Counted from the stretch's first letter, positions 52,822 through 62,687 are shown. The stretch: 64,000 nt of DNA from Arthrobacter citreus (GCF_009192745.1 NZ_VTFV01000002.1:1240001-1304000), one strand, 5' to 3'. Notes: generated from the letters alone by a model not told the origin. Program-made: numbers and translations.

Positions 52822-55800
52822 TTAGCGGCGCTCGAACGCCTTCTTGACCAGGATGTCCTGCTCAACGGCGTGCCGCTTGGCCGAACCGGTGGCCGTAGAA
52901 GCCGACGCAGGACGCGAGACCAGCCGCAGCGGGCGATCCAGTTCCGGCGGCAGGTTCAGGCCGATGAACGGCCACGGACCCTGGTTGGCCGGTTCATCCT
53001 GTGCCCAGACGAGTTCCGCGTTCGGGTACTTGGCCACAGCGTCCTGGATCTCCTTGTACGGCAGCGGGTAGAGCTGCTCGACGCGGATGATCGCAGTCTT
53101 CTCGTCTCCGGCCTTCTGGCGGTTGGCCAGCAGGTCGTAGTACAGGCGGCCGGAAACCAGCAGGACCTTGTCCACGGCGTTGGCGTCCAGCTCTGCATGT
53201 TCGCCAATGACCGGCTGGAACGAACCCTGGGTGAATTCCTCCACCGAGGTGGCCGCTGCCTTCAGGCGCAGCAGCTGCTTCGGGGTGAAGATCACCAGCG
53301 GCTTCCGCGGACGGCTGTATGCCTGGCGGCGCAGCAGGTGGAAGTGCGAGGCACCGGTCGTGGGGTTGGCCACGATCATGTTGTCCTCGGCGCACAGCTG
53401 CAGGAAGCGCTCGATCCGGGCGGAGGAGTGGTCCGGGCCCTGGCCTTCGTAGCCGTGCGGCAGCATCATGACCAGCGAGGAGCGCTGGCCCCACTTCTGT
53501 TCCGCGGAGGAGATGAACTCGTCAATGATGGTCTGCGCGCCGTTGACGAAGTCACCGAACTGCGCTTCCCAGAGCACCAGGGCGTCGGGACGCTCCACCG
53601 AGTAGCCGTATTCGAAGCCGAGGGCGGCGAATTCGGACAGCAGCGAATCGTAGATCCAGAGCTTGGCCTGGTTCGGATCCAGGTCTGCCAGCGGAGTCCA
53701 CTCGGCGCCGGTGGCGCGGTCGTGGAAGACGGCATGGCGCTGGGTGAACGTGCCGCGGCGGGAGTCCTGGCCGGCAAGCCGGACGGGAACGCCTTCCATC
53801 AGCAGCGAACCGAAGGCGGCAACCTCGGCGAAGCCCCAGTCGATGTTGCCCTCGCGGGACATCTGTTCGCGCTTCTCCAGTAGGGACTTCAGCTTCGGGT
53901 GGACCGTGAAGCCCTCCGGAATGGTGACATGTGCCTTGCCGATGCGGGCAAGCGTATCCGCGGAGATCGCAGTGCTGGCGGGCGCCACGATAGTGGAGCC
54001 TTCCTGCTGTGCAGCGGGGCGTTCCAGGTCGGAGACAGCCTCGGAGTCCTTGGTGATAACCGGGATCGGGGAAGTCTGGGCGGCATGCGTTTCCGCGAAG
54101 ACCCGCTCAAGGCGGCTCTGGTAATCGCGAAGTGCCTGCTCAGCTTCTTCCTGGCTGATGTCACCGCGGCCGATGAGCGATTCGGTGTAGAGCTTGCGCA
54201 CCGATCGCTTGGCCTCGATCAGGGAGTACATCATCGGCTGCGTCATCGAGGGATCGTCGCCCTCATTGTGGCCGCGGCGGCGGTAGCACACCATGTCGAT
54301 GACGACGTCCTTGTTGAACCGCTGGCGGTAGTCGAAGGCCAGCTGGGCCATCCGGACAACCTGCTCCGGATCGTCACCGTTCACGTGGAAGATCGGTGCC
54401 TGGACCATCTTGGCGACGTCGGTGGCGTACACGGAGGAGCGCGACGACGTCGGAGCGGTGGTGAAGCCAACCTGGTTGTTCACGATCACGTGGATCGTGC
54501 CGCCGGTGCGGTAGCCGCGCAGCTGGGAGAGGTTCAGCGTTTCGGCCACCACTCCCTGGCCCGCGAAGGCTGCGTCGCCGTGGATGAGGATCGGCAGGAC
54601 GGGGAACTCGTCCCCGCGGTCCAGCCGGTCCTGCTTGGCGCGGACGATGCCTTCGAGGACGGAGTCGCCGGCCTCCAGGTGGGACGGGTTCGCGGCAAGG
54701 TAGACCTTTGTCTGGTTGCCGTTGTCTGAAGTGAAGGTGCCCTCGGTTCCGAGGTGGTACTTCACATCGCCGGAGCCCTGCACGGAGCGCGGGTCCTGGG
54801 TGCCTTCGAATTCGCGGAAGACCTGGGCATAGGTCTTGCCCGCGATGTTGGTGAGCACGTTCAGGCGGCCGCGGTGGGCCATGCCAATGCCGACCTCTTC
54901 CATGCCTTCGTCAGCGGCACCGGAAATGATTGCGTCCAGCAGCGGAATCAGGGACTCGCCGCCTTCCAGCGAGAAGCGCTTCTGGCCGACGAACTTCGTC
55001 TGCAGGAACGTTTCGAATGCCTCTGCGGCGTTCAGCTTGCTCAGGATGCGCAGCTGCTCTTCGCGGGAGGGCTTGCTGTACGGAGCCTCAAGGCGGTCCT
55101 GGAACCAGGAACGTTCTTCCGGATCCTGGATGTGCATGTACTCGATGCCCGCGGTACGGCAGTAGGCATCACGCAGCACGCCGAGGATCTTGCGCAGCTT
55201 CAGCATCGGCTTGCCGCCGAATCCGCCGGTGGGCCACTCGCGGTCCAGGTCCCACAGGGTCAGGCCGTGGTTGAGGACGTCGAGGTCCGCGTGGCGGCGC
55301 TGGACGTACTCCAGCGGGTTGGTGTCCGCCATCAGGTGGCCGCGCACGCGGTAAGCGTGGATCAGCTGCTGGATGCGGGCAACCTTGTTGATCTGCTCAT
55401 CCGGGTTGACCTGGATGTCAGGGCTCCAGCGAACCGGTTCGTACGGGATGCGCAGGGACTCGAAGATGTCATCGTAGAAATTCTGCTCGCCCAGCAGGAG
55501 CTGGTGGACGATGCGCAGGAACTCGCCGCTGCCGGCGCCCTGGATGACACGGTGGTCATACGTGGAGGTCAGGGTGATGATCTTGGAGATCGCGTTGCGG
55601 GCGAGGATCTTCTCGTTTGCGCCCTGGAATTCGGCCGGGTACTCAAGGGCGCCGGCACCGATGATGCAGGCCTGGCCCTTGGACAGGCGGGGTACGGAGT
55701 GAACCGTGCCGATGCCGCCCGGGTTCGTCAGCGAGATGGTGGTGCCCTTGTAGTCGTCGGCGGTGAGCTTGCCGGCGCGGGTGCGCTTGACCAGGTCTTC

Positions 55801-56640
55801 GTAGGCGTGCCAGAACTCGGAGAAGTTCAGGGTTTCAGCCTTCTTGATATTGGGCACTACCAGCAGACGGGATCCGTCCGGCTTCGGCATATCGATGGCA
55901 AGGCCAAAGTTGATGTGCGCGGGCTGGACAGCAACGGGCTTGCCGTCCACCTCGTCGTAATACACGTTCTGGGAAGGGAACTGGGCAGCGGCGCGGATGA
56001 TGGCGTAGCCGAGCAGGTGGGTGAAAGAGACCTTGCCGCCGCGTGCGCGTTCGAGGTGGCTGTTGATGACAATCCGGTTGTCGATCAGCAGCTTGGCCGG
56101 AACCGCGCGAACGGTCGTGGCAGTGGGGACGCTCAGGCTGAGGTCCATGTTCGTGGCGATGGCCTTGGCCGGACCGCGCAGCACCGTAACGGTGTCCTCT
56201 TCGGTCTCCGTGCTGGGCTTGGTTTTGGGCAGCTGGGCCGGGATGGGCGCAGGCTTGGTTTCGGACTTGGCAGCGGCGGCAGCCGACTTCGGCTCGTCCT
56301 TCGCGGAAGCTGCTTCCTTGGCCACGGGCGGCTTTCCTGACTGCTGGGTCGCTGCGGGAGACTTGCCTGAGGCCTTCGCGGCCTGGGCCTCGGTCTTCAC
56401 AACGGGCAGCTGGCGGGTGGCCGGGTTTGCACCGAGTTCGCTCGGGGGAGTAGAACCGTTGCCGGAGGCTGAATTGCCGGCGGATGACTTGGCATCCTCC
56501 GCCTTAAAGGAGTCGAAAATGCTCCACCACTTCTTGTCGACAGAGTTCTTGTCCTTGAGGTACTGCTCATACAATTCGTCGACAAGCCATTCGTTCCCGC
56601 CGAATTCCTCCGGCAGGCGGTGGTTGGGTTGGTCTGGCAC
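52822..56640 (-). CDS. kgd: Multifunctional 2-oxoglutarate decarboxylase/dehydrogenase E1-E2
   Basis: A 1272-residue fusion from GTG 56640, which has GAAGAGG upstream; the frame is open to 56688. Order of parts: an E1 N-terminal helix (PEEFGGNEWLVDELYEQYLK), an Ala/Pro/Lys-rich linker (about 60-155), an E2-type acyltransferase domain with STYDHRVIQGAGSGEFL, then the thiamine-diphosphate E1 domain (GMAHRGRLNVLTNIAGK, GDAAFAGQGVVAETL, and MVCYRRRGHNEGDDPS). This architecture is specific to actinobacteria; it makes succinyl-CoA or succinic semialdehyde in the TCA cycle. Confidence 0.95.
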   Translation of the reverse strand: MPDQPNHRLPEEFGGNEWLVDELYEQYLKDKNSVDKKWWSIFDSFKAEDAKSSAGNSASGNGSTPPSELGANPATRQLPVVKTEAQAAKASGKSPAATQQSGKPPVAKEAASAKDEPKSAAAAAKSETKPAPIPAQLPKTKPSTETEEDTVTVLRGPAKAIATNMDLSLSVPTATTVRAVPAKLLIDNRIVINSHLERARGGKVSFTHLLGYAIIRAAAQFPSQNVYYDEVDGKPVAVQPAHINFGLAIDMPKPDGSRLLVVPNIKKAETLNFSEFWHAYEDLVKRTRAGKLTADDYKGTTISLTNPGGIGTVHSVPRLSKGQACIIGAGALEYPAEFQGANEKILARNAISKIITLTSTYDHRVIQGAGSGEFLRIVHQLLLGEQNFYDDIFESLRIPYEPVRWSPDIQVNPDEQINKVARIQQLIHAYRVRGHLMADTNPLEYVQRRHADLDVLNHGLTLWDLDREWPTGGFGGKPMLKLRKILGVLRDAYCRTAGIEYMHIQDPEERSWFQDRLEAPYSKPSREEQLRILSKLNAAEAFETFLQTKFVGQKRFSLEGGESLIPLLDAIISGAADEGMEEVGIGMAHRGRLNVLTNIAGKTYAQVFREFEGTQDPRSVQGSGDVKYHLGTEGTFTSDNGNQTKVYLAANPSHLEAGDSVLEGIVRAKQDRLDRGDEFPVLPILIHGDAAFAGQGVVAETLNLSQLRGYRTGGTIHVIVNNQVGFTTAPTSSRSSVYATDVAKMVQAPIFHVNGDDPEQVVRMAQLAFDYRQRFNKDVVIDMVCYRRRGHNEGDDPSMTQPMMYSLIEAKRSVRKLYTESLIGRGDISQEEAEQALRDYQSRLERVFAETHAAQTSPIPVITKDSEAVSDLERPAAQQEGSTIVAPASTAISADTLARIGKAHVTIPEGFTVHPKLKSLLEKREQMSREGNIDWGFAEVAAFGSLLMEGVPVRLAGQDSRRGTFTQRHAVFHDRATGAEWTPLADLDPNQAKLWIYDSLLSEFAALGFEYGYSVERPDALVLWEAQFGDFVNGAQTIIDEFISSAEQKWGQRSSLVMMLPHGYEGQGPDHSSARIERFLQLCAEDNMIVANPTTGASHFHLLRRQAYSRPRKPLVIFTPKQLLRLKAAATSVEEFTQGSFQPVIGEHAELDANAVDKVLLVSGRLYYDLLANRQKAGDEKTAIIRVEQLYPLPYKEIQDAVAKYPNAELVWAQDEPANQGPWPFIGLNLPPELDRPLRLVSRPASASTATGSAKRHAVEQDILVKKAFERR

Positions 56641-57133
56641 TAGATATACGCCTCTTCCATGAGTTGCCGTTTGCCCTGATGGCACCATGATCTGAGCGCT
56701 TCCGCCTCAAGACTTGCTGGTGCGGCCCGGTGCGCAGTGACCGAGACTTGGTTGCAAGTCTAGTTACAGATCAGCGGAAGTGGCCAATCTCAGCGGTCTC
56801 CGGGTGTGGGATGCGACACACTTTGCTCGGCCACGGGCAGGAGATTGCGCACACTGCCCGCCGGCCGAATTTGATCTGGTGCGGCGAAGGCAAAGCTGTA
56901 AACTGAAAGGTCTATGGACAGCAACTCTAGGCGCCGGCCTGCATCCACTGCGGTTACACCTGCAAGGACGCACAGAGCCGGCAACGCCCGCACACGATCC
57001 CCGCACTCTCCGGCAGCTTCATCGGAGCCTTCCAGTCCGGCCTCGGCCGAACCCCCTCCTCCAGGCGGTAATCCGCCAACAGGCTTCCGGGGAACCCCAA
57101 GCCCGTGCCGTCGCATGGAGGCTGGTTCCTGAG
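56641..57133. other. Divergent intergenic region between kgd and CNNM-type genes
   Basis: About 490 bp holding the promoters of kgd (leftward) and the CNNM pair (rightward). An open frame from ATG 56914 to 57132 with a GAAAGG site encodes a Ser/Pro/Arg-rich peptide of 72 residues without recognisable fold; it may be a leader or may not be a gene. I see no other structure. Confidence 0.4.
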
Positions 57134-58567
57134 ATGGAGTGGCTTTTCCTTCTGGCCGGGCTGCTGCTTATCTGCGGCACCGGTTTTTTCGTGGCTGTTG
57201 AATTCTCACTGGTTGCACTGGACCAGCCCACCGTTCGCCGGGCGGTGGAAGACGGAGATACCCGCGCGGAGCCCCTGCTTCGCTGCCTGACCACCCTCTC
57301 AACCCAGCTGTCAAGCTGCCAGCTCGGGATCACGCTGACCACTCTCCTGACCGGGTACGTCATGGAGCCTTCCGTGGGCCGGCTGCTGCAGGGACCGCTC
57401 GCGGCCCTTGGGCTTCCGCCGGCGGCGTCGCTCTCGGTTTCGGTTGTTGCGGCGATGGTGCTGGCTACCCTGCTTTCAATGCTCCTGGGTGAACTGATCC
57501 CCAAGAACATGTCCATTGCCCTTCCCTTTAAAGTGGGACGCGTTCTGGCCCGCCCGCAGCTGGCCTTTACGTTTGTGTTCAAGCCGGCGATCCTGCTGCT
57601 CAACGGGTTCTCCAACAAGGTGCTCAACCTCTTTGGCCTTGAAGCCAAGGAAGAGGTCTCCGGCGCCCGGACCCCGGCGGAGCTCTCTTCGATGGTCCGG
57701 CGTTCGGCGGAGATGGGCACCTTGGATGCCGGCACCGCCAACTTCCTGGCCCGCACCCTGTCCTTCTCGGAGCGGACAGCGGCGGACGTCATGACGCCCC
57801 GGATCCGCCTGGAAACGATCGACGCCGACCAGCCCGTCTCCGATGTCATTGAAGCGGCCCGGCGCACCGGCTACTCGCGTTTTCCAATCCTCGGCGATTC
57901 CCCGGATGACATCCGCGGCGTGGTGCACGTGAAGAAAGCCGTTGCAGTTCCGCGCCGCAAGCGCGCGGAACTGCCGGCCGCTGCCATCATGAGCGACATC
58001 CTCCGGGTTCCGGAGACCGTGCACCTGGACTCGCTCCTTTCCGAACTGCGCAGCGCCAACCTGCAGCTCGCCGTCGTGCTTGACGAATACGGCGGCACAG
58101 CGGGCGTGGCAACGCTGGAGGACCTGGTGGAGGAAATCGTCGGCGAGGTTTCCGATGAACATGACAAGCTCAAGCCCGGCGTCCTGCAGAGCGCCTCGGG
58201 CTACTGGTACTTCCCGGGCATCATGCGCCCGGACGAGGTATCCGTCCTGATTCCGTCCCTGCACGTGCCGGACGATTCAGGCTATGAAACGGTGGGCGGC
58301 TACATCATGGCTGAACTGGGCCGCATCGCCGAGGTTGGAGACACCGTGCCGGTTCCCGGCGGCATCCTGGAAGTTGAACGCATGGACGGGCGGCGGATTG
58401 ACCGTGTCTGCTTTGTTCCGGTCGAGCCCGGCCCGGAGGCTGAAACGCCGGCGGAGGCTACGCCGTCGGCCAGCCCGGAGCGCACCGCTGCTCCGGCTGC
58501 CGCCCATGGAGCGCGGGCCGTGAAGAGTGCCGTGTCCGCGCCCGCCCGCAGGGAGGGAACACGATGA
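57134..58567 (+). CDS. CNNM/CorC-type (hemolysin family) transporter with CBS pair
   Basis: A 477-residue membrane protein from ATG 57134, with GGAGG 11 nt upstream. Residues 1-190 form the DUF21 membrane domain (MEWLFLLAGLLLICGTGFFV; TQLSSCQLGITLTTLLTGYV; LIPKNMSIALPFKVGRVL). A CBS pair follows (MTPRIRLETIDADQPVSDVI; VVLDEYGGTAGVATLEDLVE), then a CorC_HlyC C-terminal domain (about 360-430) and an Ala/Glu-rich tail. The family handles Mg2+ or Co2+ efflux. The stop overlaps the next gene by four bases. Confidence 0.92.
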   Translation: MEWLFLLAGLLLICGTGFFVAVEFSLVALDQPTVRRAVEDGDTRAEPLLRCLTTLSTQLSSCQLGITLTTLLTGYVMEPSVGRLLQGPLAALGLPPAASLSVSVVAAMVLATLLSMLLGELIPKNMSIALPFKVGRVLARPQLAFTFVFKPAILLLNGFSNKVLNLFGLEAKEEVSGARTPAELSSMVRRSAEMGTLDAGTANFLARTLSFSERTAADVMTPRIRLETIDADQPVSDVIEAARRTGYSRFPILGDSPDDIRGVVHVKKAVAVPRRKRAELPAAAIMSDILRVPETVHLDSLLSELRSANLQLAVVLDEYGGTAGVATLEDLVEEIVGEVSDEHDKLKPGVLQSASGYWYFPGIMRPDEVSVLIPSLHVPDDSGYETVGGYIMAELGRIAEVGDTVPVPGGILEVERMDGRRIDRVCFVPVEPGPEAETPAEATPSASPERTAAPAAAHGARAVKSAVSAPARREGTR

Positions 58568-59634
58568 GTGATCTTGCCGGTATTTTCTGGCTCGTAGTCC
58601 TGCTGCTGGGCAACGCGTTCTTTGTTGGTGCGGAATTTGCGGTGATGTCTGCGCGCCGCAGCCAGATTGAGCCGCTGGCCGAAGCCGGTTCAAAACGGGC
58701 CAAGACGACTCTCTGGGCCATGGAACACGTATCCCTGATGCTGGCGTGTGCCCAGCTGGGTATCACGGTGTGTTCGCTGCTCATCCTGTACGTGGCGGAA
58801 CCGGCGATCCATCATCTGCTGGCGGCACCCCTGGAAGCAGTGGGTGTGCCTGCTGAGATCGCCGATCTTGCCGGGTTCCTGGCTGCGCTCCTGTTCGTGA
58901 CGTTCCTGCACGTGACCATCGGCGAGATGGTGCCAAAGAACATTTCCGTGTCAGTGGCAGACCGCGCTGCGCTGGCCCTTGCGCCCCCGCTGGTTATGGT
59001 TTCGCGGGTGGTACGGCCAATCACGGCCAGCCTCAACTGGATCGCGAACCATGCCCTGCGGGTTGTCGGGATCACCCCCAAAGACGAGGTGACCTCGTCC
59101 TTCACATTGCAGGAAGTGCAGTCGATCGTCCAGGAATCCACCCGGCACGGCCTGGTGGCGGACGATTCGGGAGTCATCTCCGGAGCCCTCGAATTCTCGG
59201 GGCAGACTGCCGGCGAAGTCATGGTGCCTCTGGACGAGCTGGTGACCCTGCGCACTGACTGCACCCCCGCGGAGTTCGAGAAGGCGGTCGGGCGCACCGG
59301 GTTCTCCAGGTTCGTGCTGATGGATGAGGCCGGCAACTTCACCGGTTACATGCACCTGAAGGATGTCATGGCCATTCCGGAGGAGGCCTACCAGCGGCCG
59401 ATCACGGAGAACAAGGTCCGCACTCTGGCAAACCTGCGGCTGAGCGACGGGATCGAGGATGCGCTGGCCGTTATGCAGCGCACGGGCTCCCATGTTGCCC
59501 GTGTCCTCGGTGACGATGCCCAGACCCGGGGCGTGCTGTTCCTGGAGGACATCATCGAGCAGCTGGTGGGGGAGATCCGGGACGCCACCCAGTCCCAGGG
59601 CCTTCGGCGTTCGGGTGAGAGCTTTACCGGCTGA
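58564..59634 (+). CDS. CNNM/CorC-type (hemolysin family) protein, second of pair
   Basis: A 356-residue homologue of the upstream protein: DUF21 membrane domain (SDLAGIFWLVVLLLGNAFFV; SLMLACAQLGITVCSLLI; VPKNISVSVADRAALAL) and a CBS pair (MVPLDELVTLRTDCTPAEFE; GVLFLEDIIEQLVGEI). It lacks the C-terminal CorC_HlyC domain seen in the first gene. The ATGA overlap suggests the two are made together, perhaps as a heterodimer. Confidence 0.92.
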   Translation: MSDLAGIFWLVVLLLGNAFFVGAEFAVMSARRSQIEPLAEAGSKRAKTTLWAMEHVSLMLACAQLGITVCSLLILYVAEPAIHHLLAAPLEAVGVPAEIADLAGFLAALLFVTFLHVTIGEMVPKNISVSVADRAALALAPPLVMVSRVVRPITASLNWIANHALRVVGITPKDEVTSSFTLQEVQSIVQESTRHGLVADDSGVISGALEFSGQTAGEVMVPLDELVTLRTDCTPAEFEKAVGRTGFSRFVLMDEAGNFTGYMHLKDVMAIPEEAYQRPITENKVRTLANLRLSDGIEDALAVMQRTGSHVARVLGDDAQTRGVLFLEDIIEQLVGEIRDATQSQGLRRSGESFTG

Positions 59635-59656
59635 ATAACCCGCACACCCATTAGAT

Positions 59657-59669
59657 GCGAATGATTCGC
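59657..59669. promoter_or_regulatory. Palindrome upstream of the zinc importer, possible Zur-type operator
   Basis: GCGAAT-G-ATTCGC is a perfect 6-bp palindrome around a central G in the 108-bp gap upstream of the zinc-binding protein gene. The AAT(N)ATT core resembles Fur/Zur-family sites. The repressor itself is not in the window, so assignment is by position and symmetry. Confidence 0.5.
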
Positions 59670-59742
59670 GTTTACGTTATGCTGATCAAGCCCCGGTGCC
59701 GCCGGAGGTTGTACCGAGACTCGAAACGGGGATACTGACACT

Positions 59743-60708
59743 ATGCGCCGCCTGCCCATCCGTGTGGCCGGAATTCTTACCGCCGCCGCACTTGCGCTTT
59801 CCGCCTGCTCCTCGGACTCGGGGGATGGTGGCGGAGCCGGAGAAAGCGGTGACCCTATTCGGGTTGTTGCTTCGACCAATGTGTACGGCAACATCCTTGA
59901 ATCGGTCGGCGGTGAGTTTGTCAGCGTTGAATCGATCATCAACCGCCCGTCCCAGGACCCGCACTCCTATGAGGCGACTGCACGGGACAAGCTTGCAGTC
60001 TCCGAGGCAGGCGTGGTGGTCCTGAACGGCGGCGGATATGACTCCTTCATGGAGGCCCTGGTCCAGGAAGAGTCAGTGGCCCCCGAAAACGTGCTCAACG
60101 CCGTCGAGATTTCCGGTCTTGATGAAGGGCATTCCGAGGAGGAGCACGAAGAGAGCGGCGACGGACATGCCGGGCATTCGCACGGCGGCTTCAACGAGCA
60201 CGTCTGGTACGACCCGGAAGCCATGGGACTGCTGGCCGAGGCAGCTGCCCAGCGGCTGGCTGAACTGGATCCGGAGAACGAGCAGGCTTTCCGGGACAAC
60301 GCGGCAAGCTTTAACGCGGGGATCCAGGAGCTGGAGGACCGCCTTGCCGAGGTGCGCGGCGCTGCGGAGGGACGCGACGTGGCCATGACGGAGCCGGTTC
60401 CCGCTTACCTCCTCGAGGATGCGGGGCTGCACAACGTGACCCCGGACGATTTCACGGAGGCAGTGGAGGAGGGCCAGGATGTTCCCCCTGCCGTGCTCAA
60501 GGAAATGCAGGACCTCATGGCTTCCGGTGACATCGCGTTCCTCGCCTACAACGAGCAGACCTCCACCTCGCAGACCGAAGCAGTGCGCAGCACCGCCGAA
60601 GACGCAGGTATCCCAGTGGTCGACTTCTCCGAAACGCTGCCCGAGGGCGAGGACTTCCTTGCCTGGATGAACCGCAACGTGACGGCCGTTCAGGACGTCC
60701 TGAAGTGA
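59743..60708 (+). CDS. Zinc ABC importer substrate-binding lipoprotein
   Basis: A 321-residue lipoprotein with lipobox LALSAC. The ZnuA/TroA-type fold is seen in VVASTNVYGNILESVGGEF, the first metal ligand in SQDPHSYEATARD, and the second His in HVWYDPEAMG; TEPVPAYLLEDAGL carries the third region. A loop with many His/Glu/Asp residues (about 125-150: HSEEEHEESGDGHAGHSHGG) is typical of high-affinity zinc binders. It resembles AztC-type proteins. It heads a three-gene operon. Confidence 0.92.
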   Translation: MRRLPIRVAGILTAAALALSACSSDSGDGGGAGESGDPIRVVASTNVYGNILESVGGEFVSVESIINRPSQDPHSYEATARDKLAVSEAGVVVLNGGGYDSFMEALVQEESVAPENVLNAVEISGLDEGHSEEEHEESGDGHAGHSHGGFNEHVWYDPEAMGLLAEAAAQRLAELDPENEQAFRDNAASFNAGIQELEDRLAEVRGAAEGRDVAMTEPVPAYLLEDAGLHNVTPDDFTEAVEEGQDVPPAVLKEMQDLMASGDIAFLAYNEQTSTSQTEAVRSTAEDAGIPVVDFSETLPEGEDFLAWMNRNVTAVQDVLK

Positions 60709-61520
60709 GTCGCCCCGTCATACAGCTGCGCGGGGCCTCCATGGCCTTTGGCAGCCGTACGCTCTGGCAGGGACTGGACCTGGACATCAATTCCGGTGAG
60801 TTCCTTGCCGTCCTGGGACCCAACGGCACCGGAAAGACCACACTGCTGAAGGTCCTGCTGGGGCTGCAGCCCCTCAGCGCCGGAACCGTGACCGTCAACG
60901 GGCGCAGGGTCGAGCGCGGAAGCAAAGACATTGGATACATTCCGCAGCAGAAGTCTTTCGCTCCGGGGACTCCGCTGCGTGCCCGGGATTTGGTTGGCAT
61001 GGGGGTCGACGGCGACAAGTGGGGGATCCGCCTGCGCCGGGGGCCCGTGCGTGCAAGGGTCGATGAGCTTCTGGCCCAGGTTGGCGCGACGAGTTACGCA
61101 GATGCCCCGGTGGGGAAGCTTTCCGGCGGTGAGCTCCAGCGGCTGCGTGCTGCCCAGGCTCTGGCTACCGATCCTGACCTGCTGCTCTGTGACGAGCCGC
61201 TGCTCTCCCTTGATTTGCACCACCAGCAGGCGATCAGTGCTCTCATTGATGCCCGTGCGCACGTGAACGACTCTGCCGTCGTGTTCGTTACGCATGAGAT
61301 CAACCCCATCATCGACTATGTCGACCGGGTTCTTTACCTTGCTGGCGGGCAGTTCCGTACCGGTACGCCGTCGGAAGTCCTGCGCTCGGATGTGCTTTCG
61401 GATATGTACGGCTCCCACGTGGAGGTACTGCGCAGCCACGGCCGGATTGTGGTGCTGGGCGTTCCGGACGCCACTACGCACCACCACGGCGAAAGCGAGG
61501 CCGATCTTGGACCTTTCTGA
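60705..61520 (+). CDS. Zinc ABC importer ATP-binding protein
   Basis: A 271-residue ATPase from GTG 60705, overlapping the previous stop (GTGA). Walker A GPNGTGKTTLLKVLLG lies near residue 42, the signature LSGGELQRLRAAQALA and Walker B LLLCDEPLLSLDLHHQQ follow, as in ZnuC/AztA proteins. The C-terminus contains a His-rich tail (TTHHHGESE) that may bind metal. It overlaps the permease gene by 14 bases. Confidence 0.92.
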   Translation: MSRPVIQLRGASMAFGSRTLWQGLDLDINSGEFLAVLGPNGTGKTTLLKVLLGLQPLSAGTVTVNGRRVERGSKDIGYIPQQKSFAPGTPLRARDLVGMGVDGDKWGIRLRRGPVRARVDELLAQVGATSYADAPVGKLSGGELQRLRAAQALATDPDLLLCDEPLLSLDLHHQQAISALIDARAHVNDSAVVFVTHEINPIIDYVDRVLYLAGGQFRTGTPSEVLRSDVLSDMYGSHVEVLRSHGRIVVLGVPDATTHHHGESEADLGPF

Positions 61521-62373
61521 GTTTTTCTCTTCCGTCTTTGACTTTAGCGATTACGGGCAGCTGCTGCCCCTGGTGACCAATTCGCTGTGGGCTGCGGCGA
61601 TTCTCGGCCTGGTTGGGGGTCTCATCGGCGTTTTTGTGATGATGCGGGATCTGGCGTTCGCTGTTCACGGCATCGCCGAGCTGTCTTTTGCCGGTGCTGC
61701 CCTGGCACTGCTTCTGGGTGCGAATGTTGTTCTCGGCTCCCTTGCCGGTTCTATAGCTGCCGCTCTGATCCTTGCCCTGCTGGGGTTGAAAGCACGGGAC
61801 CGTAATTCGATTACCGGTGTCATCATGCCCTTCGGATTGGGTCTGGGTATCCTGTTCCTCGCGCTCTATGAAGGGCGTTCTGCCAATAAGTTTGGATTGC
61901 TCACCGGCCAGATTGTTGCCGTGGACAGTGTCCAGCTGAACCTCCTGGCCATTTGTGCCGCCGTCGTTGTTGTTGGTCTGGTTGTTGTGTGGCGTCCGCT
62001 GACGTTTGCCAGTGCTGATCCGGAGCTGGCCCAGGCCCGCGGCGTTCCCGTGGGCGCGCTGTCTATCGTGTTTATGTTCCTTCTGGGGCTTTCGGTGGCA
62101 TTGTCCATCCAGGTTGTTGGAGCCCTTCTGGTCCTTTCGCTCCTTATTACTCCGGCTGCCGCTGCCCTCCTAGTGACCTCCTCGCCCCGGCTGGTAGTGG
62201 GACTGAGTGTCATTTTTGCCCTGGTTTCTGCTGTTGGCGGCATTCTTCTGGCCCTTGGCGGCCGGATTCCGATCAGCCCATATGTGACCACGATTTCGTT
62301 TGCCATCTACTTGGTCTGCCGCGTCATCATGGCTGTCCGTAATCGGAACCGGCGATTGGTTACTGCTGCCTGA
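61507..62373 (+). CDS. Zinc ABC importer permease
   Basis: A 288-residue ABC-3 family membrane protein. The best start is TTG 61507 (LDLSEFFSSVFDFSDYG), overlapping the ATPase gene; the frame is open earlier but the sequence there is not membrane-like. About nine helices are visible, with DLAFAVHGIAELSFAGAALA as the family hallmark (cytoplasmic loop) and LLVLSLLITPAAAALLV near the end. It completes the zinc importer. Confidence 0.9.
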   Translation: MDLSEFFSSVFDFSDYGQLLPLVTNSLWAAAILGLVGGLIGVFVMMRDLAFAVHGIAELSFAGAALALLLGANVVLGSLAGSIAAALILALLGLKARDRNSITGVIMPFGLGLGILFLALYEGRSANKFGLLTGQIVAVDSVQLNLLAICAAVVVVGLVVVWRPLTFASADPELAQARGVPVGALSIVFMFLLGLSVALSIQVVGALLVLSLLITPAAAALLVTSSPRLVVGLSVIFALVSAVGGILLALGGRIPISPYVTTISFAIYLVCRVIMAVRNRNRRLVTAA

Positions 62374-62490
62374 GCCGGTGAGCCGGTGAGCCGGTGAGTC
62401 GGAGAGTCGGAGAGTCGGTGACTCGGCGAGCGGTAGCCGGTGAATCGGTGAATCGGTGAATCGGTGACTCGGCGAGCGGTAGCCGGTGAT
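62371..62490. repeat. Degenerate tandem repeats of an 8-bp unit
   Basis: Copies of CGGTGA(A/G)(T/C) follow one another directly after the permease stop, including three exact GGTGAATC units around 62438-62461. A 29-bp block at 62415-62443 recurs exactly at 62461-62489, period 46 bp. No protein or RNA fold is evident. It is a variable-number type repeat, probably produced by slippage. Confidence 0.8.
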
Positions 62491-62687
62491 TGAACCGGCT
62501 TGAGGCAGAGGACAGGTGTGTCGGCGGGAGCCGGTGAGCTGGTGACTGCGCCGGCGGTGCCGAACGGTTGGCATCCTCCAGGCGGCTACAGCTGCTGGTT
62601 CTATCCGGGCCTGACTGTTCTCGGCCCGCTGTGCTCTGAAGAATTCCGCAGCCGCCGCTATGCACTGCACAGGAGCTGCTTGCCCCT

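Noticed and set aside
62371-62490. CRISPR array
   Set aside because: Units are short, contiguous and degenerate, with no unique spacers and no cas genes.
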